From an uncultured Sinobacteraceae bacterium (lineage in GTDB: Bacteria > Pseudomonadota > Gammaproteobacteria > Steroidobacterales > Steroidobacteraceae): 64,000 nt of DNA. Shown piece after piece: positions 44,324-51,814 of the stretch (position 1 is the stretch's first letter; each line of letters opens with the position of its first letter). The notes below the pieces were generated by a model, which searched no databases, was not told where the DNA came from, and saw only the letters and a program-made list of their open reading frames with translations. The stretch spans positions 14,170 through 78,169 of the forward strand of contig CALEKY010000114.1 in the NCBI GenBank assembly GCA_937902995.1, written 5' to 3'. A program made the translations under genes and the position numbers.

Positions 44324-44785
44324 ATGAACATACGTGTGGTGGTCGCTGACGAGCGCCGAGCTACTTTTTTCGATGTGAGCCGGCTGAGTGACGGTTTACG
44401 CGAGGTGGGGGTCGTAGAAAACCCCGCTGGGCGCCTGAAGGATACGGACCTCGAAACGGATCGCCCGGGGCGACGGTTCGGCGGCGCGCCAGGCGCCGGT
44501 CAAGCACAGAGCCATCATCACGGCGTCAATGGCGAGCGCAGCACGCTGCTCCACGAGCTGACGCTGTTCGCGAAGGAGGTCGGGCGACGCATCGATGCAG
44601 ATCGGAACGGCCGCAAATTCGACAAGCTGGTGATCATTGCCGCACCTAAGGTACTCGGCCTGTTGCGCCAGTCGCTGCCCGCCCCCGTGCAACCGCTCAT
44701 CGCTGCGGAGGTACCCAAAGATCTCGTCAACCGCGGTCCCGAGGCGATTTTGAATGCCATTCCGCGGGATGCGTTCTTTCATTGA
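44324..44785 (+). CDS. Host-attachment (AtsE/baeRF-like) family protein
   Basis: The ATG at 44324 follows GAGGAG; upstream in-frame codons are not protein-like. The 153-residue product has the PF10116 pattern: an N-terminal strand RVVVADERRATFFDV, a His-containing middle (AQSHHHGVNGERSTLLHE) and KFDKLVIIAAPKVLGLLRQS. The family was named from a plant-attachment mutant and is now grouped with bacterial release-factor-like (eRF1-like) domains. The real role is probably translation- or RNA-related but unproven. Confidence 0.85.
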   Translation: MNIRVVVADERRATFFDVSRLSDGLREVGVVENPAGRLKDTDLETDRPGRRFGGAPGAGQAQSHHHGVNGERSTLLHELTLFAKEVGRRIDADRNGRKFDKLVIIAAPKVLGLLRQSLPAPVQPLIAAEVPKDLVNRGPEAILNAIPRDAFFH

Positions 44786-44788
44786 TTC

Positions 44789-44846
44789 AGGCTGTAGACT
44801 GTAGGCCGTAGGCTGAAGGTGAGCGCGCGTGCATTGCGTAGCACGC
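44789..44846. repeat. Period-7 array with hairpin after the host-attachment-family gene
   Basis: Five 7-base steps (44789-44823) have units such as AGGCTGT, AGACTGT and AGGCCGT. They are followed by a hairpin with arms GCGTGC and GCACGC (44827-44846) and then CTGTTTTC, so the module may act as a terminator. Confidence 0.75.
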
Positions 44847-45019
44847 CTGTTTTCGGCTGCAGCTGAAACCGCACGGCGCGACCGCGACTCCAAATCAGCA
44901 GCCGAGCCTCGACTGTCGCCTTGCGGCAGTCGTTTTTGTGACACGGTTTCTGGCAGGACAGGCGTGGACCGGATGTGCTACCACTATGGGTGCCGGCGCT
45001 CTCTCAGGGGGACGGTTGC

Positions 45020-45985
45020 ATGCGCCATACAGTCGTTGCGTTGACTGCTCTATTGGGCTTTGCCGCCCAGGCCGATGACGTCGAGAACAGCCTCGGCGGC
45101 GTGCCCATGCTCGCGGACGTTCCCGCGGCGCCCATCATCCCGGAAGAAGTCATCGTCGAGGCCCCCGAGCCTCGCTATGTCGCCCCCACGTTGCGCGATC
45201 GCATCGGGCGGATTTGGGCGCCGGTTTACATCGACGGCAAAGGTCCCTTCCGACTGGTGCTCGATACGGGCGCAAACCGTACCGTCGTAACCCCCCAGAC
45301 GGTTCAGCGTCTCGGCAAGGTCATTACGGATTCGAGCGCCGTGAAGTTGCACGGCGTCACCGGGACGGCGCGCGTGCCGACGATTCAGATCAATAGCCTC
45401 GAAGTCGGCGATCTGTTGCTCGAGGGGCGACAGATCCCGGTCGTCCAGGATGTATTCGGCGGTGCGGAAGGCGCGCTCGGTACCGAAGGACTCGCCGACA
45501 AGCGCATATTCATCGACTTCAAGAACGACTTCATCTCCATCCTGCGTTCCAAGCGCGAGCCGCCGCCTCCCGGTTTCCAGCGGATTCCCGTCAAGCTGCG
45601 CCACGGACGTCTGCTGATGTTCGAAATCATGCTGGGCGGCGTGCGAACGATGGCAATGCTCGACACCGGGGCGCAAACGACCATCGGCAACAACAGCCTG
45701 CGCGAAGCGTTGGCGCGGCGAGTCCGCAACGCGCAGGAGACACAGATCGTCGGCGTCACGCTCGATGTCGCCACGGCGCATTCCATCGCGGCACCGACGG
45801 TCGACATCGGCGGCATCAAGATCTCCGGAATGCACGTGACGTTCGGCGACCTCTATATCTTCGAAGCCTGGAAGCTCACGAAACAGCCCGCGATCTTGAT
45901 CGGGATGGACGTGATCGGCGTATTCGAAGCGGTCGTCATCGATTACCGGCAGAAAGAATTGCACATCAAGGCGCGACGCGGCTGA
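45020..45985 (+). CDS. Secreted protein with two retropepsin-like aspartic protease domains
   Basis: The ATG at 45020 follows AGGGGGA; a start at 44975 would add 15 unlikely residues. The 321-residue product has a signal peptide ending near GFAAQAD. Two DTG motifs occur: FRLVLDTGANRTVV (about 79) and RTMAMLDTGAQTTIG (about 215). Each is followed by a hydrophobic-Gly segment (ALGTEG and ILIGMD) as in clan AA proteases. Retropepsins normally carry one DTG per subunit and dimerise, so a tandem pair could form an internal pseudodimer. Periplasmic location is inferred; the substrate is unknown. Confidence 0.85.
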   Translation: MRHTVVALTALLGFAAQADDVENSLGGVPMLADVPAAPIIPEEVIVEAPEPRYVAPTLRDRIGRIWAPVYIDGKGPFRLVLDTGANRTVVTPQTVQRLGKVITDSSAVKLHGVTGTARVPTIQINSLEVGDLLLEGRQIPVVQDVFGGAEGALGTEGLADKRIFIDFKNDFISILRSKREPPPPGFQRIPVKLRHGRLLMFEIMLGGVRTMAMLDTGAQTTIGNNSLREALARRVRNAQETQIVGVTLDVATAHSIAAPTVDIGGIKISGMHVTFGDLYIFEAWKLTKQPAILIGMDVIGVFEAVVIDYRQKELHIKARRG

Positions 45986-45997
45986 CTGCCGCGTCGC
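45973..45997 (+). terminator. Perfect hairpin with the stop codon in its loop
   Basis: Arms GCGACGCGGC and GCCGCGTCGC form a 10-base stem; the 5-base loop TGACT contains the TGA stop of the retropepsin-like gene. It could terminate transcription from either side, since the next gene is convergent. Confidence 0.65.
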
Positions 45998-46024
45998 GAT
46001 CCAGTCTGAACTCTCGCCTTCGGC

Positions 46025-46534
46025 TCAGTTGAGCGGCGGAATACGCAAGGACTGTCCCGGATAGATCTTGTCCGGGTGCTTCAACATCGGCTTGTTCGCT
46101 TCGAAGATCGCCGGATACTTGCTCGCATCTCCGTAGTACTTCTTCGCGATCGCCGAAAGCGTGTCACCCTTCATGACGGTGTGATACTGAGCCGGTGCCG
46201 AAACCTCCCGCACTGCGATGTCCTCATCGACTTTCTCGACCCCGGACACGTTACCGCAACACAGGATGACCTTTTCCTTCGTCGCCTGATCTTTCGCCGT
46301 GCCTGAAACGCGCACGGTAGCCGTCGCGGATTCGAACTCAACTTGCAGGTTCTCGACGTCGAGATTGAGGCTGCGAATATAGTCGGCGATCGCCCGTGCG
46401 GCGGCTTCGTCCGCACTCGGGCTCGGCGCTCCCTGCGACGGCGCCGCCTGCTGTCCCGGTCGCATTTGAAATGCTGCGCGCGCATTGGCCGCGATCCGCT
46501 CCCCGGCATCACGAATGAAAGTGGCAATACCCAT
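46025..46534 (-). CDS. kbp: BON and LysM domain protein (Kbp/YgaU-like)
   Basis: The 169-residue product starts MGIATFIRDAGERI, as E. coli YgaU/Kbp does. It has a BON domain (about 40-108, with VEFESATATVRVSGTAKDQ) and a C-terminal LysM domain (about 115-166, YHTVMKGDTLSAIAKKYYGD). Kbp is a cytoplasmic potassium-binding stress protein. There is no signal peptide, in keeping with that. Two adjacent cysteines (ILCCGNV) are unusual in the BON part. Confidence 0.93.
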   Translation of the reverse strand: MGIATFIRDAGERIAANARAAFQMRPGQQAAPSQGAPSPSADEAAARAIADYIRSLNLDVENLQVEFESATATVRVSGTAKDQATKEKVILCCGNVSGVEKVDEDIAVREVSAPAQYHTVMKGDTLSAIAKKYYGDASKYPAIFEANKPMLKHPDKIYPGQSLRIPPLN

Positions 46535-46603
46535 GGTTCCTCCGACAACGTGGCTGACTCGACTGACGCAACGCTGGAGAGGGGGAAAGGTTCGCTTTGG
46601 AAG

Positions 46604-46734
46604 CTACTGGCGACAGGCTACAGGCGACAGCGCGAATCCGTGAGTCGTGACTCGTGATTCGTGAACCGGCGCGCGAACGCGCGCGCTCACCTCAGCCTTC
46701 AGCCCTCAGCCTTCAGCCTTCAGTCTTCAGCCTG
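46604..46734. repeat. Long period-7 module flanking a hairpin
   Basis: From 46604 to 46666 nine 7-base steps stay in phase while the unit changes from CTACTGG and CGACAGG to CGTGAGT and CGTGATT. A hairpin with arms GCGCGCG and CGCGCGC follows (46669-46684). Then CAGCCTT-type units run from 46686 to 46734 and contain the stop of the minus-strand lipoprotein gene. This is the clearest example of the module in the window. Confidence 0.9.
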
Positions 46735-47289
46735 CATCCCAAGTTCGCGCTCAAACGCTGCCGCGAACTCGCTGAGCTCCGAGCTGCCGTCCCGCCACAC
46801 TGTGTAGCGTGCTTCGACCTTCGTCGTGACGAGCGCGGCTTCGAGCTCGCGCGTCTGCGACACGACGTGGAGAACCGCTTGATCCACCGGATAGAGCCAC
46901 GTCTGCGCGGAGGACGGCGCCGACTTGTCGAGCGGCTGCGCGATACCGAGCTCCCGAGCGCTCTCCCCCGTCGGGCGTAGCTGCAGCTCTTGGATGCCGG
47001 TGTTCAACACGAGTGTCGGCGCGAGAGAGACGTCGTCGAGTAAGTCGCTCCCTGGCCAATAATGCACGACCGCAAAATACTTTCGGTGATCCCCCATGCG
47101 ATTCACATCGATCGCATAGAGATTGAAGAATTCGGCCTGCGACGCATTCCGCCGCGTAAAGATCCAAGGCTGTGCGACCACCGTGATCGTGGCGGCCGTT
47201 TGCTCGTCCAAGTATTCCAGCGGCGCGACGGACCTCGTCGCCGTGCATGCAGTCAAGGCGAGGATTGCGAGCAAAGACAAGAATCGCAT
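46720..47289 (-). CDS. Lipoprotein of unknown function
   Basis: The ATG at 47289 gives 189 residues with a lipoprotein signal (MRFLSLLAILALTACTA, lipobox LTAC). The mature part is beta-rich, with VVAQPWIFTRRNASQAEFF and YFAVVHYWPGSDLLDD. I recognise no named family. It is probably anchored in the periplasm. The last residues QAED and the stop come from the repeat array, so the original C-terminus may have been lost. An upstream in-frame start adds 11 residues without support. Confidence 0.78.
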   Translation of the reverse strand: MRFLSLLAILALTACTATRSVAPLEYLDEQTAATITVVAQPWIFTRRNASQAEFFNLYAIDVNRMGDHRKYFAVVHYWPGSDLLDDVSLAPTLVLNTGIQELQLRPTGESARELGIAQPLDKSAPSSAQTWLYPVDQAVLHVVSQTRELEAALVTTKVEARYTVWRDGSSELSEFAAAFERELGMQAED

Positions 47290-47408
47290 GGTGCCCTTCG
47301 ATACGAGCCTTCTACTGCGCATGGTGCTCCCGGTCGCGTCGTGCCTTCAATGTCCTTCCGGACAGCATGACGCCCCGACTCGGCGAGCGGTTCCGGCGTC
47401 GGCTTGAC

Positions 47409-47912
47409 TTATTCCTCCAGCAATCGCTGATAGAAAACCAAGTCGAGCCATCTGTCGAACTTTCGCCCGACCTGCGACAAGTGCCCGACTTTCGTGAACC
47501 CCAGTTTCTCGTGCAGTCGCATGCTGGCATGGTTCTCGCCGTCGATGCCGGCGATCATCGCGTGCAATCCCTGCGCACGCGCACGGTCGAGCAGAGCGCC
47601 GAGCAGCGGTACGCCGAGCCCTCGCCCGCGGACACGCGCGTCGAGATAGATCGAGTTCTCGACGGTGTAGCGATAACCTGGCCAGCTTCGAAACGGCCCA
47701 TACGTCGCATAGCCGATGACGTCGTCGTCGCTGCAGGCGACGAGCACCGGCCATCCCTGCGCGCGCCGCTCTTCGAACCATTGCGCGTGCACTTCAGGCG
47801 TGCGTTGGACCTCGCTGAAGATCGCCGTTGAGCCCGCCAGAACCTCGTTGTAGATCTCGCGCATTGCGGGGAGGTCGGCCTCGCGCGCATCACGAATCTC
47901 CATGGGCTTCAT
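47409..47912 (-). CDS. GNAT-family N-acetyltransferase (phosphinothricin-acetyltransferase-like)
   Basis: The frame runs far upstream, antisense to the exonuclease gene, but protein-like sequence begins at the ATG at 47912 (MKPMEIRDAREADL), which has AGGTG upstream; MEIRDA at 47903 is an alternative. The 167-residue product matches Pat/Bar-like acetyltransferases: MREIYNEVLAGSTAIFSE, the acetyl-CoA loop RVRGRGLGVPLLGALL and NHASMRLHEKLGFTKVG. It probably acetylates a small amine such as methionine sulfoximine or a related toxin; this is family inference. Confidence 0.9.
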   Translation of the reverse strand: MKPMEIRDAREADLPAMREIYNEVLAGSTAIFSEVQRTPEVHAQWFEERRAQGWPVLVACSDDDVIGYATYGPFRSWPGYRYTVENSIYLDARVRGRGLGVPLLGALLDRARAQGLHAMIAGIDGENHASMRLHEKLGFTKVGHLSQVGRKFDRWLDLVFYQRLLEE

Positions 47913-48026
47913 ACGTTTCACCTGCAAATGTTCACCCGATAACGGCACGGCCTGCCCGCACCGAGTTTGCGAACCCATGATCATTCTCGCATTGACTTCT
48001 GTCCATGGTTCATCGTCAATTGACGT

Positions 48027-48869
48027 ATGATCGTTCATCTCATCGACGGCACCTACGAGCTGTTCCGTCACTTCTACGGCTTGCGCCGCTTCAACAAAGG
48101 CAAGGACGCACCGTTCGGTGCTGTCCTCGGTGTGTTGAACAGCGTGCTGCAAATGTTCGAAAAGGACGCGACGTATATTGGCGTCGCGACCGATCACGTC
48201 ATCGAATCGTTCCGCAACGAGCTGTGGGCCGGCTACAAGACGGGCGACGGCATCGAGCCGGCGCTGCGCGCCCAGTTCGAGCCTCTCGAGGAATCGCTCG
48301 CTGCGATCGGCGTTGCGGTCTGGCCGATGATCGAGCTCGAAGCAGATGACGCGCTCGCTTCCGCAGCAGGCTTGGCAGCCAAAGATCCGCGCGTCGAGAA
48401 AGTCTGCATTTGGACACCCGACAAAGATCTTGCCCAATGCGTCCGCGGCGAGCGTGTCGTGCAAGTGGATCGCAAGGCAAACAAGATCCGCGACGATGCA
48501 GCGGTCCGCGAGAAGTTCGGTGTGCCTCCGGAACTGATTCCGGATTTCCTTGCGCTGGTCGGCGACGCTGCCGACGGCTATCCGGGCATCAGCGGCATCG
48601 GCACGAAAACTGCGGCCAGCCTCTTGCTGCGTCATGGTCCGATCGAAGAGTTTCCGCCGGAGGTCCTCGGTGGACAGAAAGAGCTGGCACTGTTGTTCAA
48701 GAAGCTTGCGACGCTGCGCACCGATGCTGCTTTGTTCGACGATGTCGAAGCGTTGCGTTGGCGCGGGCCGCGTGCCGATTTCGTTGCCACGGCGCACAAG
48801 CTAGGCGACGAGCGCCTGATCGCACGCGCCGACAAGGCGTTCGCCAAAGTCGCGGCACGCACCCCTTGA
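48027..48869 (+). CDS. 5'-3' exonuclease / flap endonuclease-like protein (stand-alone PolA-N domain)
   Basis: The 280-residue protein carries the FEN family acidic sites and helix-hairpin-helix: VHLIDGTYELFRHFYGL at the start, IELEADDALASAAGLA near 110, IWTPDKDLAQCVRG near 130, and ALVGDAADGYPGISGIGTKTA near 185 (read in parts). It resembles the nuclease domain of PolA and E. coli ExoIX (Xni). It probably trims RNA primers or flaps. A separate PolA-linked copy likely exists elsewhere. Confidence 0.92.
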   Translation: MIVHLIDGTYELFRHFYGLRRFNKGKDAPFGAVLGVLNSVLQMFEKDATYIGVATDHVIESFRNELWAGYKTGDGIEPALRAQFEPLEESLAAIGVAVWPMIELEADDALASAAGLAAKDPRVEKVCIWTPDKDLAQCVRGERVVQVDRKANKIRDDAAVREKFGVPPELIPDFLALVGDAADGYPGISGIGTKTAASLLLRHGPIEEFPPEVLGGQKELALLFKKLATLRTDAALFDDVEALRWRGPRADFVATAHKLGDERLIARADKAFAKVAARTP

Positions 48870-48956
48870 CTTCGAGTGCACTCGAGCGCGTCTCATGAAC
48901 GCGCGCCACGATGCTCTGCCGCGTGGCCGTCGAAGCGTGAACATCAGGAGCAAAGC

Positions 48957-49358
48957 ATGAGCATCCAAGAACACAAGGCGGTTGCCACCCGATTCTGCGA
49001 GCTGCTCTCGGCCGGCGATATCCAAGGAACGCTCGATCTGATGACCGACGACGTCGACTATTGGATTCTCGGACGCCGCGACGTCGTACCGAGCTCCGGG
49101 CCGCACACCAAAGCCCAGATGAAGCGGATCTTCGAGGCCATGTACGAACGCATGACGAGCGGCATGAAATTCACCGCCAAGAGCATGATTGCCGAGGGCG
49201 ACGAGCTCGCACTCGAAGCGGAGTCCTATGCCGAATTGAAGAACGGCCGCGTGTACAACAACCAGTATCACATCCGAATGAAATTCCGCGACGGCAAAAT
49301 CGCCGAAGCGCGCGAATACCTGGACACGCAGCACGTCTTGGCTGTGTGGTTCGCATGA
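48957..49358 (+). CDS. SnoaL/NTF2-like protein
   Basis: The ATG at 48957 follows AGGAG. The 133-residue product shows the cone-shaped NTF2-like pattern: an N-terminal helix pair (ATRFCELLSAGDIQGTLDLM), a DDVDYWILG strand and a C-terminal sheet with NNQYHIRMKFRDGKIAEAREY. Such proteins are ketosteroid-isomerase-like binders or small enzymes; the substrate is open. Its stop overlaps the next ATG (ATGA), so the two genes are translationally coupled. Confidence 0.87.
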   Translation: MSIQEHKAVATRFCELLSAGDIQGTLDLMTDDVDYWILGRRDVVPSSGPHTKAQMKRIFEAMYERMTSGMKFTAKSMIAEGDELALEAESYAELKNGRVYNNQYHIRMKFRDGKIAEAREYLDTQHVLAVWFA

Positions 49359-50125
49359 ACGCGATGTACGCAGCGTTTCGTCGCATCGCCGGTGTCGCTT
49401 GCACGCTCCTGCTCGGCGCGTGCATGAGCTTGCCGCCTACCTCGGAATCGATACCGGTTCGCGAGATTCGCGCGCCTTCCGGTTCGAGCGAGCGCGTGGT
49501 CGTCGTGCTTCCAGGACGCGGCGACGATCTTGCAATGCTCGAGCGCTCCAATATCGCTCAGCAAATTCAGGAGAAGCTGCCGGACACGGATGTCCTGCTC
49601 GTCGAAGCGACGCTGGCCTACTACATGGAAGGCCGGCTCGTCGAGCGTCTGCACGATCAAGTCATCGCACCGGCACGCGCCCGCTACCGCGAGGTGTGGC
49701 TTACCGGTGCGTCGATGGGCGGGCTCGGTGTGATGATGTACGAGCACCAGCATCCCGGCGAAGTCACGGGTCTCGTATTGATGGCACCGTTCATGGGACC
49801 GGCATCGCTTCAGCGCGAAATTCGTGCTGCCGGCGGCGTGGCGAGTTGGGATCCCGGTCCGCGCCCGTCGGCACTCACGCGCGAGAATGTGGCTCGCGAA
49901 GTCTGGCGCGTCGTACGCTCATGGATCGACAATCCGCAGCGCGCACGAAATGTCTGGTTGGTTTGCGGCCAGGAGGACAGGCTTCGCGCCGCCGCAGAGC
50001 TCGTCGCGACGGCGTTGCCAGCCGAGCAAACGCTGCTCCCGCCCGGAAATCATCGCTGGACCGTGTGGGCGCCGGCCGCTGCGGAAGCGCTCGCGACAAC
50101 CATTTCAATGAATAAGCGGCGCTAG
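49355..50125 (+). CDS. Alpha/beta-hydrolase lipoprotein
   Basis: The ATG at 49355 overlaps the previous stop. The 256-residue product begins with a lipoprotein signal (ACTLLLGACMSLP, lipobox LGAC). It has a hydrolase fold with the nucleophile elbow LTGASMGGLGVM (Ser near 119), an Asp candidate in VCGQEDRL and a His in PPGNHRWTVW near the C-terminus. It is probably a membrane-anchored esterase; substrate unknown. It ends in a palindrome that also gives the stop of the convergent gene. Confidence 0.87.
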   Translation: MNAMYAAFRRIAGVACTLLLGACMSLPPTSESIPVREIRAPSGSSERVVVVLPGRGDDLAMLERSNIAQQIQEKLPDTDVLLVEATLAYYMEGRLVERLHDQVIAPARARYREVWLTGASMGGLGVMMYEHQHPGEVTGLVLMAPFMGPASLQREIRAAGGVASWDPGPRPSALTRENVAREVWRVVRSWIDNPQRARNVWLVCGQEDRLRAAAELVATALPAEQTLLPPGNHRWTVWAPAAAEALATTISMNKRR

Positions 50126-50136
50126 CGCGTAGCGCC
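50118..50136. terminator. Palindrome giving both convergent stop codons
   Basis: Arms GGCGCTA and TAGCGCC flank GCGCG. The plus-strand gene stops with TAG at 50123-50125 and the minus-strand gene with TAG at 50124-50122, both inside the GCTAGC core. It may act as a bidirectional terminator. Confidence 0.6.
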
Positions 50137-50673
50137 AGCCCTTGCAATATCTTGACGACGAGACTTCTTCTCTCCGCGTCGCGTGCGCTTATTCCGCAGG
50201 CAACATTGGAATTTCGACACCAAGTACTCCTCAACTTCGGTTCGCCCGAAGCGAATCGAAATGAACACGATAGAAAAGGATTCCTTGTACAGATCGTTCA
50301 ATGCTTTCTCGATCTCCGGATCGAAAGACTTTGTAGATGATGGCGTTTCGTACTTCGGGTGGTGCTCGAAATACTCGGTGCCCACTGATCTTCGAAAGCC
50401 GTGATTCCACGTCTTAAAGAGATCGCCGGCACGCTCTTTCAAGCAACCAGATTCACCCACGTAGTTCAACTTCCCGTTGTGGTAGATCGCATAGATCCCA
50501 GGGACGTCTTCTTCAAGCGCAGCGACAGTCTCTTTGGTCAGCGGATAGGTCTGTTTTGGCGTCTCTACGCACTGCTTGATGGCCTCGAGGTACTGCTGCA
50601 CATCATTGGCGAAGCTGCAAGGGACATCCAGGATCGCTACGTTATTGTGCGCCGTATTCTTCTGATTGCTCAT
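50122..50673 (-). CDS. GIY-YIG nuclease-domain protein
   Basis: The 183-residue product contains a GIY-YIG motif as GIYAIYHNGKLNYVGESGC (about 59-77) with a downstream FRRSVGTEYFEHHPKYE region and a Glu candidate in EVEEYLVSKFQ. The C-terminus is strongly basic (RNKRTRRGEKKSRR). The base composition is visibly more AT-rich than that of its neighbours, which suggests recent transfer. No restriction, homing or phage gene is adjacent. It could be an orphan nuclease or defence gene; function is not assigned. Confidence 0.82.
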   Translation of the reverse strand: MSNQKNTAHNNVAILDVPCSFANDVQQYLEAIKQCVETPKQTYPLTKETVAALEEDVPGIYAIYHNGKLNYVGESGCLKERAGDLFKTWNHGFRRSVGTEYFEHHPKYETPSSTKSFDPEIEKALNDLYKESFSIVFISIRFGRTEVEEYLVSKFQCCLRNKRTRRGEKKSRRQDIARAGATR

Positions 50674-50995
50674 ATGAGATCGTCTTCGTCTTGTTGTTAT
50701 TCCGACTGGTCAAAAACTACAGTCGGATGGCCTACTTCTCAACCGCCCACGAATTGCTCTAAGTCACGGCGCGGGTGAAGGACTCGATTCGAGCAGGTAT
50801 TGCGCGCAGAAAATCGATCCTGCGAAAGCACGCTCGCAGAATGCGGACCACATCTCGAAGGTGAGCCCCGCCTTCAGCGGCTGACCGTTGCAATCAGTTT
50901 CGCCGCTTGGCCCATTGACGGTGGGACTAACCCAACACAAAGCAATCGAGAGAAATCGACAGATCTCGACGGAATGACCGCCGTGCCCGACGGCT
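50674..50995. other. 322-base gap after the GIY-YIG gene, possible gene remnant
   Basis: No full gene is present. On the minus strand, 50764 to about 50950 reads as a plausible protein tail ending at a TGA at 50766-50764, with segments such as GQPLKAGLTFEMWSAFCERA and SIFCAQYLLESSPSPAP. It has no good start codon and no recognised family. It may be the 3' end of a gene destroyed when the AT-richer segment was gained, or chance coding in GC-rich DNA. Confidence 0.3.
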
Positions 50996-51760
50996 TCAGC
51001 GCTTCTTCACCGCCACGATGAACAACCGGCGGAACGGAAACAGCGTCTTTCCATCCGGCTGCTGCGGATAGGCCGCAGCCACACGTCGCGCATAGTCGGC
51101 TTCGAACTCGCTACGTTCGGGCTCCTCGAGGGCATCGAGGAAACGCGCAAGCCACGTGCCCTTCGTCCACTCCTTGACGGCATCCTTGCCTTCGAGCACG
51201 TGCAAATACTCGGTTTCCCAGATATCGAGCGACGACGACGCCCGATGCAATAGCGAGTAATAGAACTGCGGCTCGGCAACTGGCGGCGGCACGATCAATG
51301 GCTCGAGCTTGCTCCGCCAAGGACCTGCAAGCACGGTTTCATGGATCTTCGTATGCGAAGGCGCGAGAAAATTGCGCGGCACTTGCACCGCAAGCACGCC
51401 ACCCGGTGCGAGCGCATCGAGCAATCGAGGGAACAGCTCGCCGTGATTCGCGAGCCAATGCAATGCCGCGTTGGAGAAGATCAGATCGACCGGTTCGCTG
51501 GGTTGCCATCGGTTCAGATCGGCTTGCACCCAACGAATCGACGACGCCTCCGAATGCGCGAGCATTTCGGCCGCATAGTCGACGCCCGTGACTTGCGCGT
51601 GCGGCCAGCGCTCGGCAAGCAAGCGAGTGATATGGCCAGTACCGCAGCCTAGATCGACGACGCGTTCGGCACGCTCGAGATCGATATGGGCGAGCAGATC
51701 GAGGGCTGGCCGCAAGCGCGGCTGCGCAAACTTCAAGTACTGGCCGGGATCCCAGGTCAT
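50996..51760 (-). CDS. tam: Trans-aconitate methyltransferase-like protein
   Basis: The ATG at 51760 (MTWDPGQYLKF) follows GGAGGCG. The 254-residue product has the class I fold of Tam: motif I in RVVDLGCGTGHITRLLAERW (about 40-59), DLIFSNAALHWLANHGELF and the C-terminal FPFRRLFIVAVKKR. Tam methylates trans-aconitate, a by-product that inhibits the citric acid cycle. Length and order match E. coli Tam well. Confidence 0.92.
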   Translation of the reverse strand: MTWDPGQYLKFAQPRLRPALDLLAHIDLERAERVVDLGCGTGHITRLLAERWPHAQVTGVDYAAEMLAHSEASSIRWVQADLNRWQPSEPVDLIFSNAALHWLANHGELFPRLLDALAPGGVLAVQVPRNFLAPSHTKIHETVLAGPWRSKLEPLIVPPPVAEPQFYYSLLHRASSSLDIWETEYLHVLEGKDAVKEWTKGTWLARFLDALEEPERSEFEADYARRVAAAYPQQPDGKTLFPFRRLFIVAVKKR

Positions 51761-51814
51761 GCGTCGCCTCCGTGATTCCACCTCGTTCGGCGGACGAAGG
51801 CAGACGCATGGCGC

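Noticed and set aside
47913..48797. Long N-terminal extension of the GNAT frame, antisense to the exonuclease gene
   Set aside because: Protein-like sequence begins at 47912 with a ribosome binding site; the extension is a mirror of the FEN-family gene.
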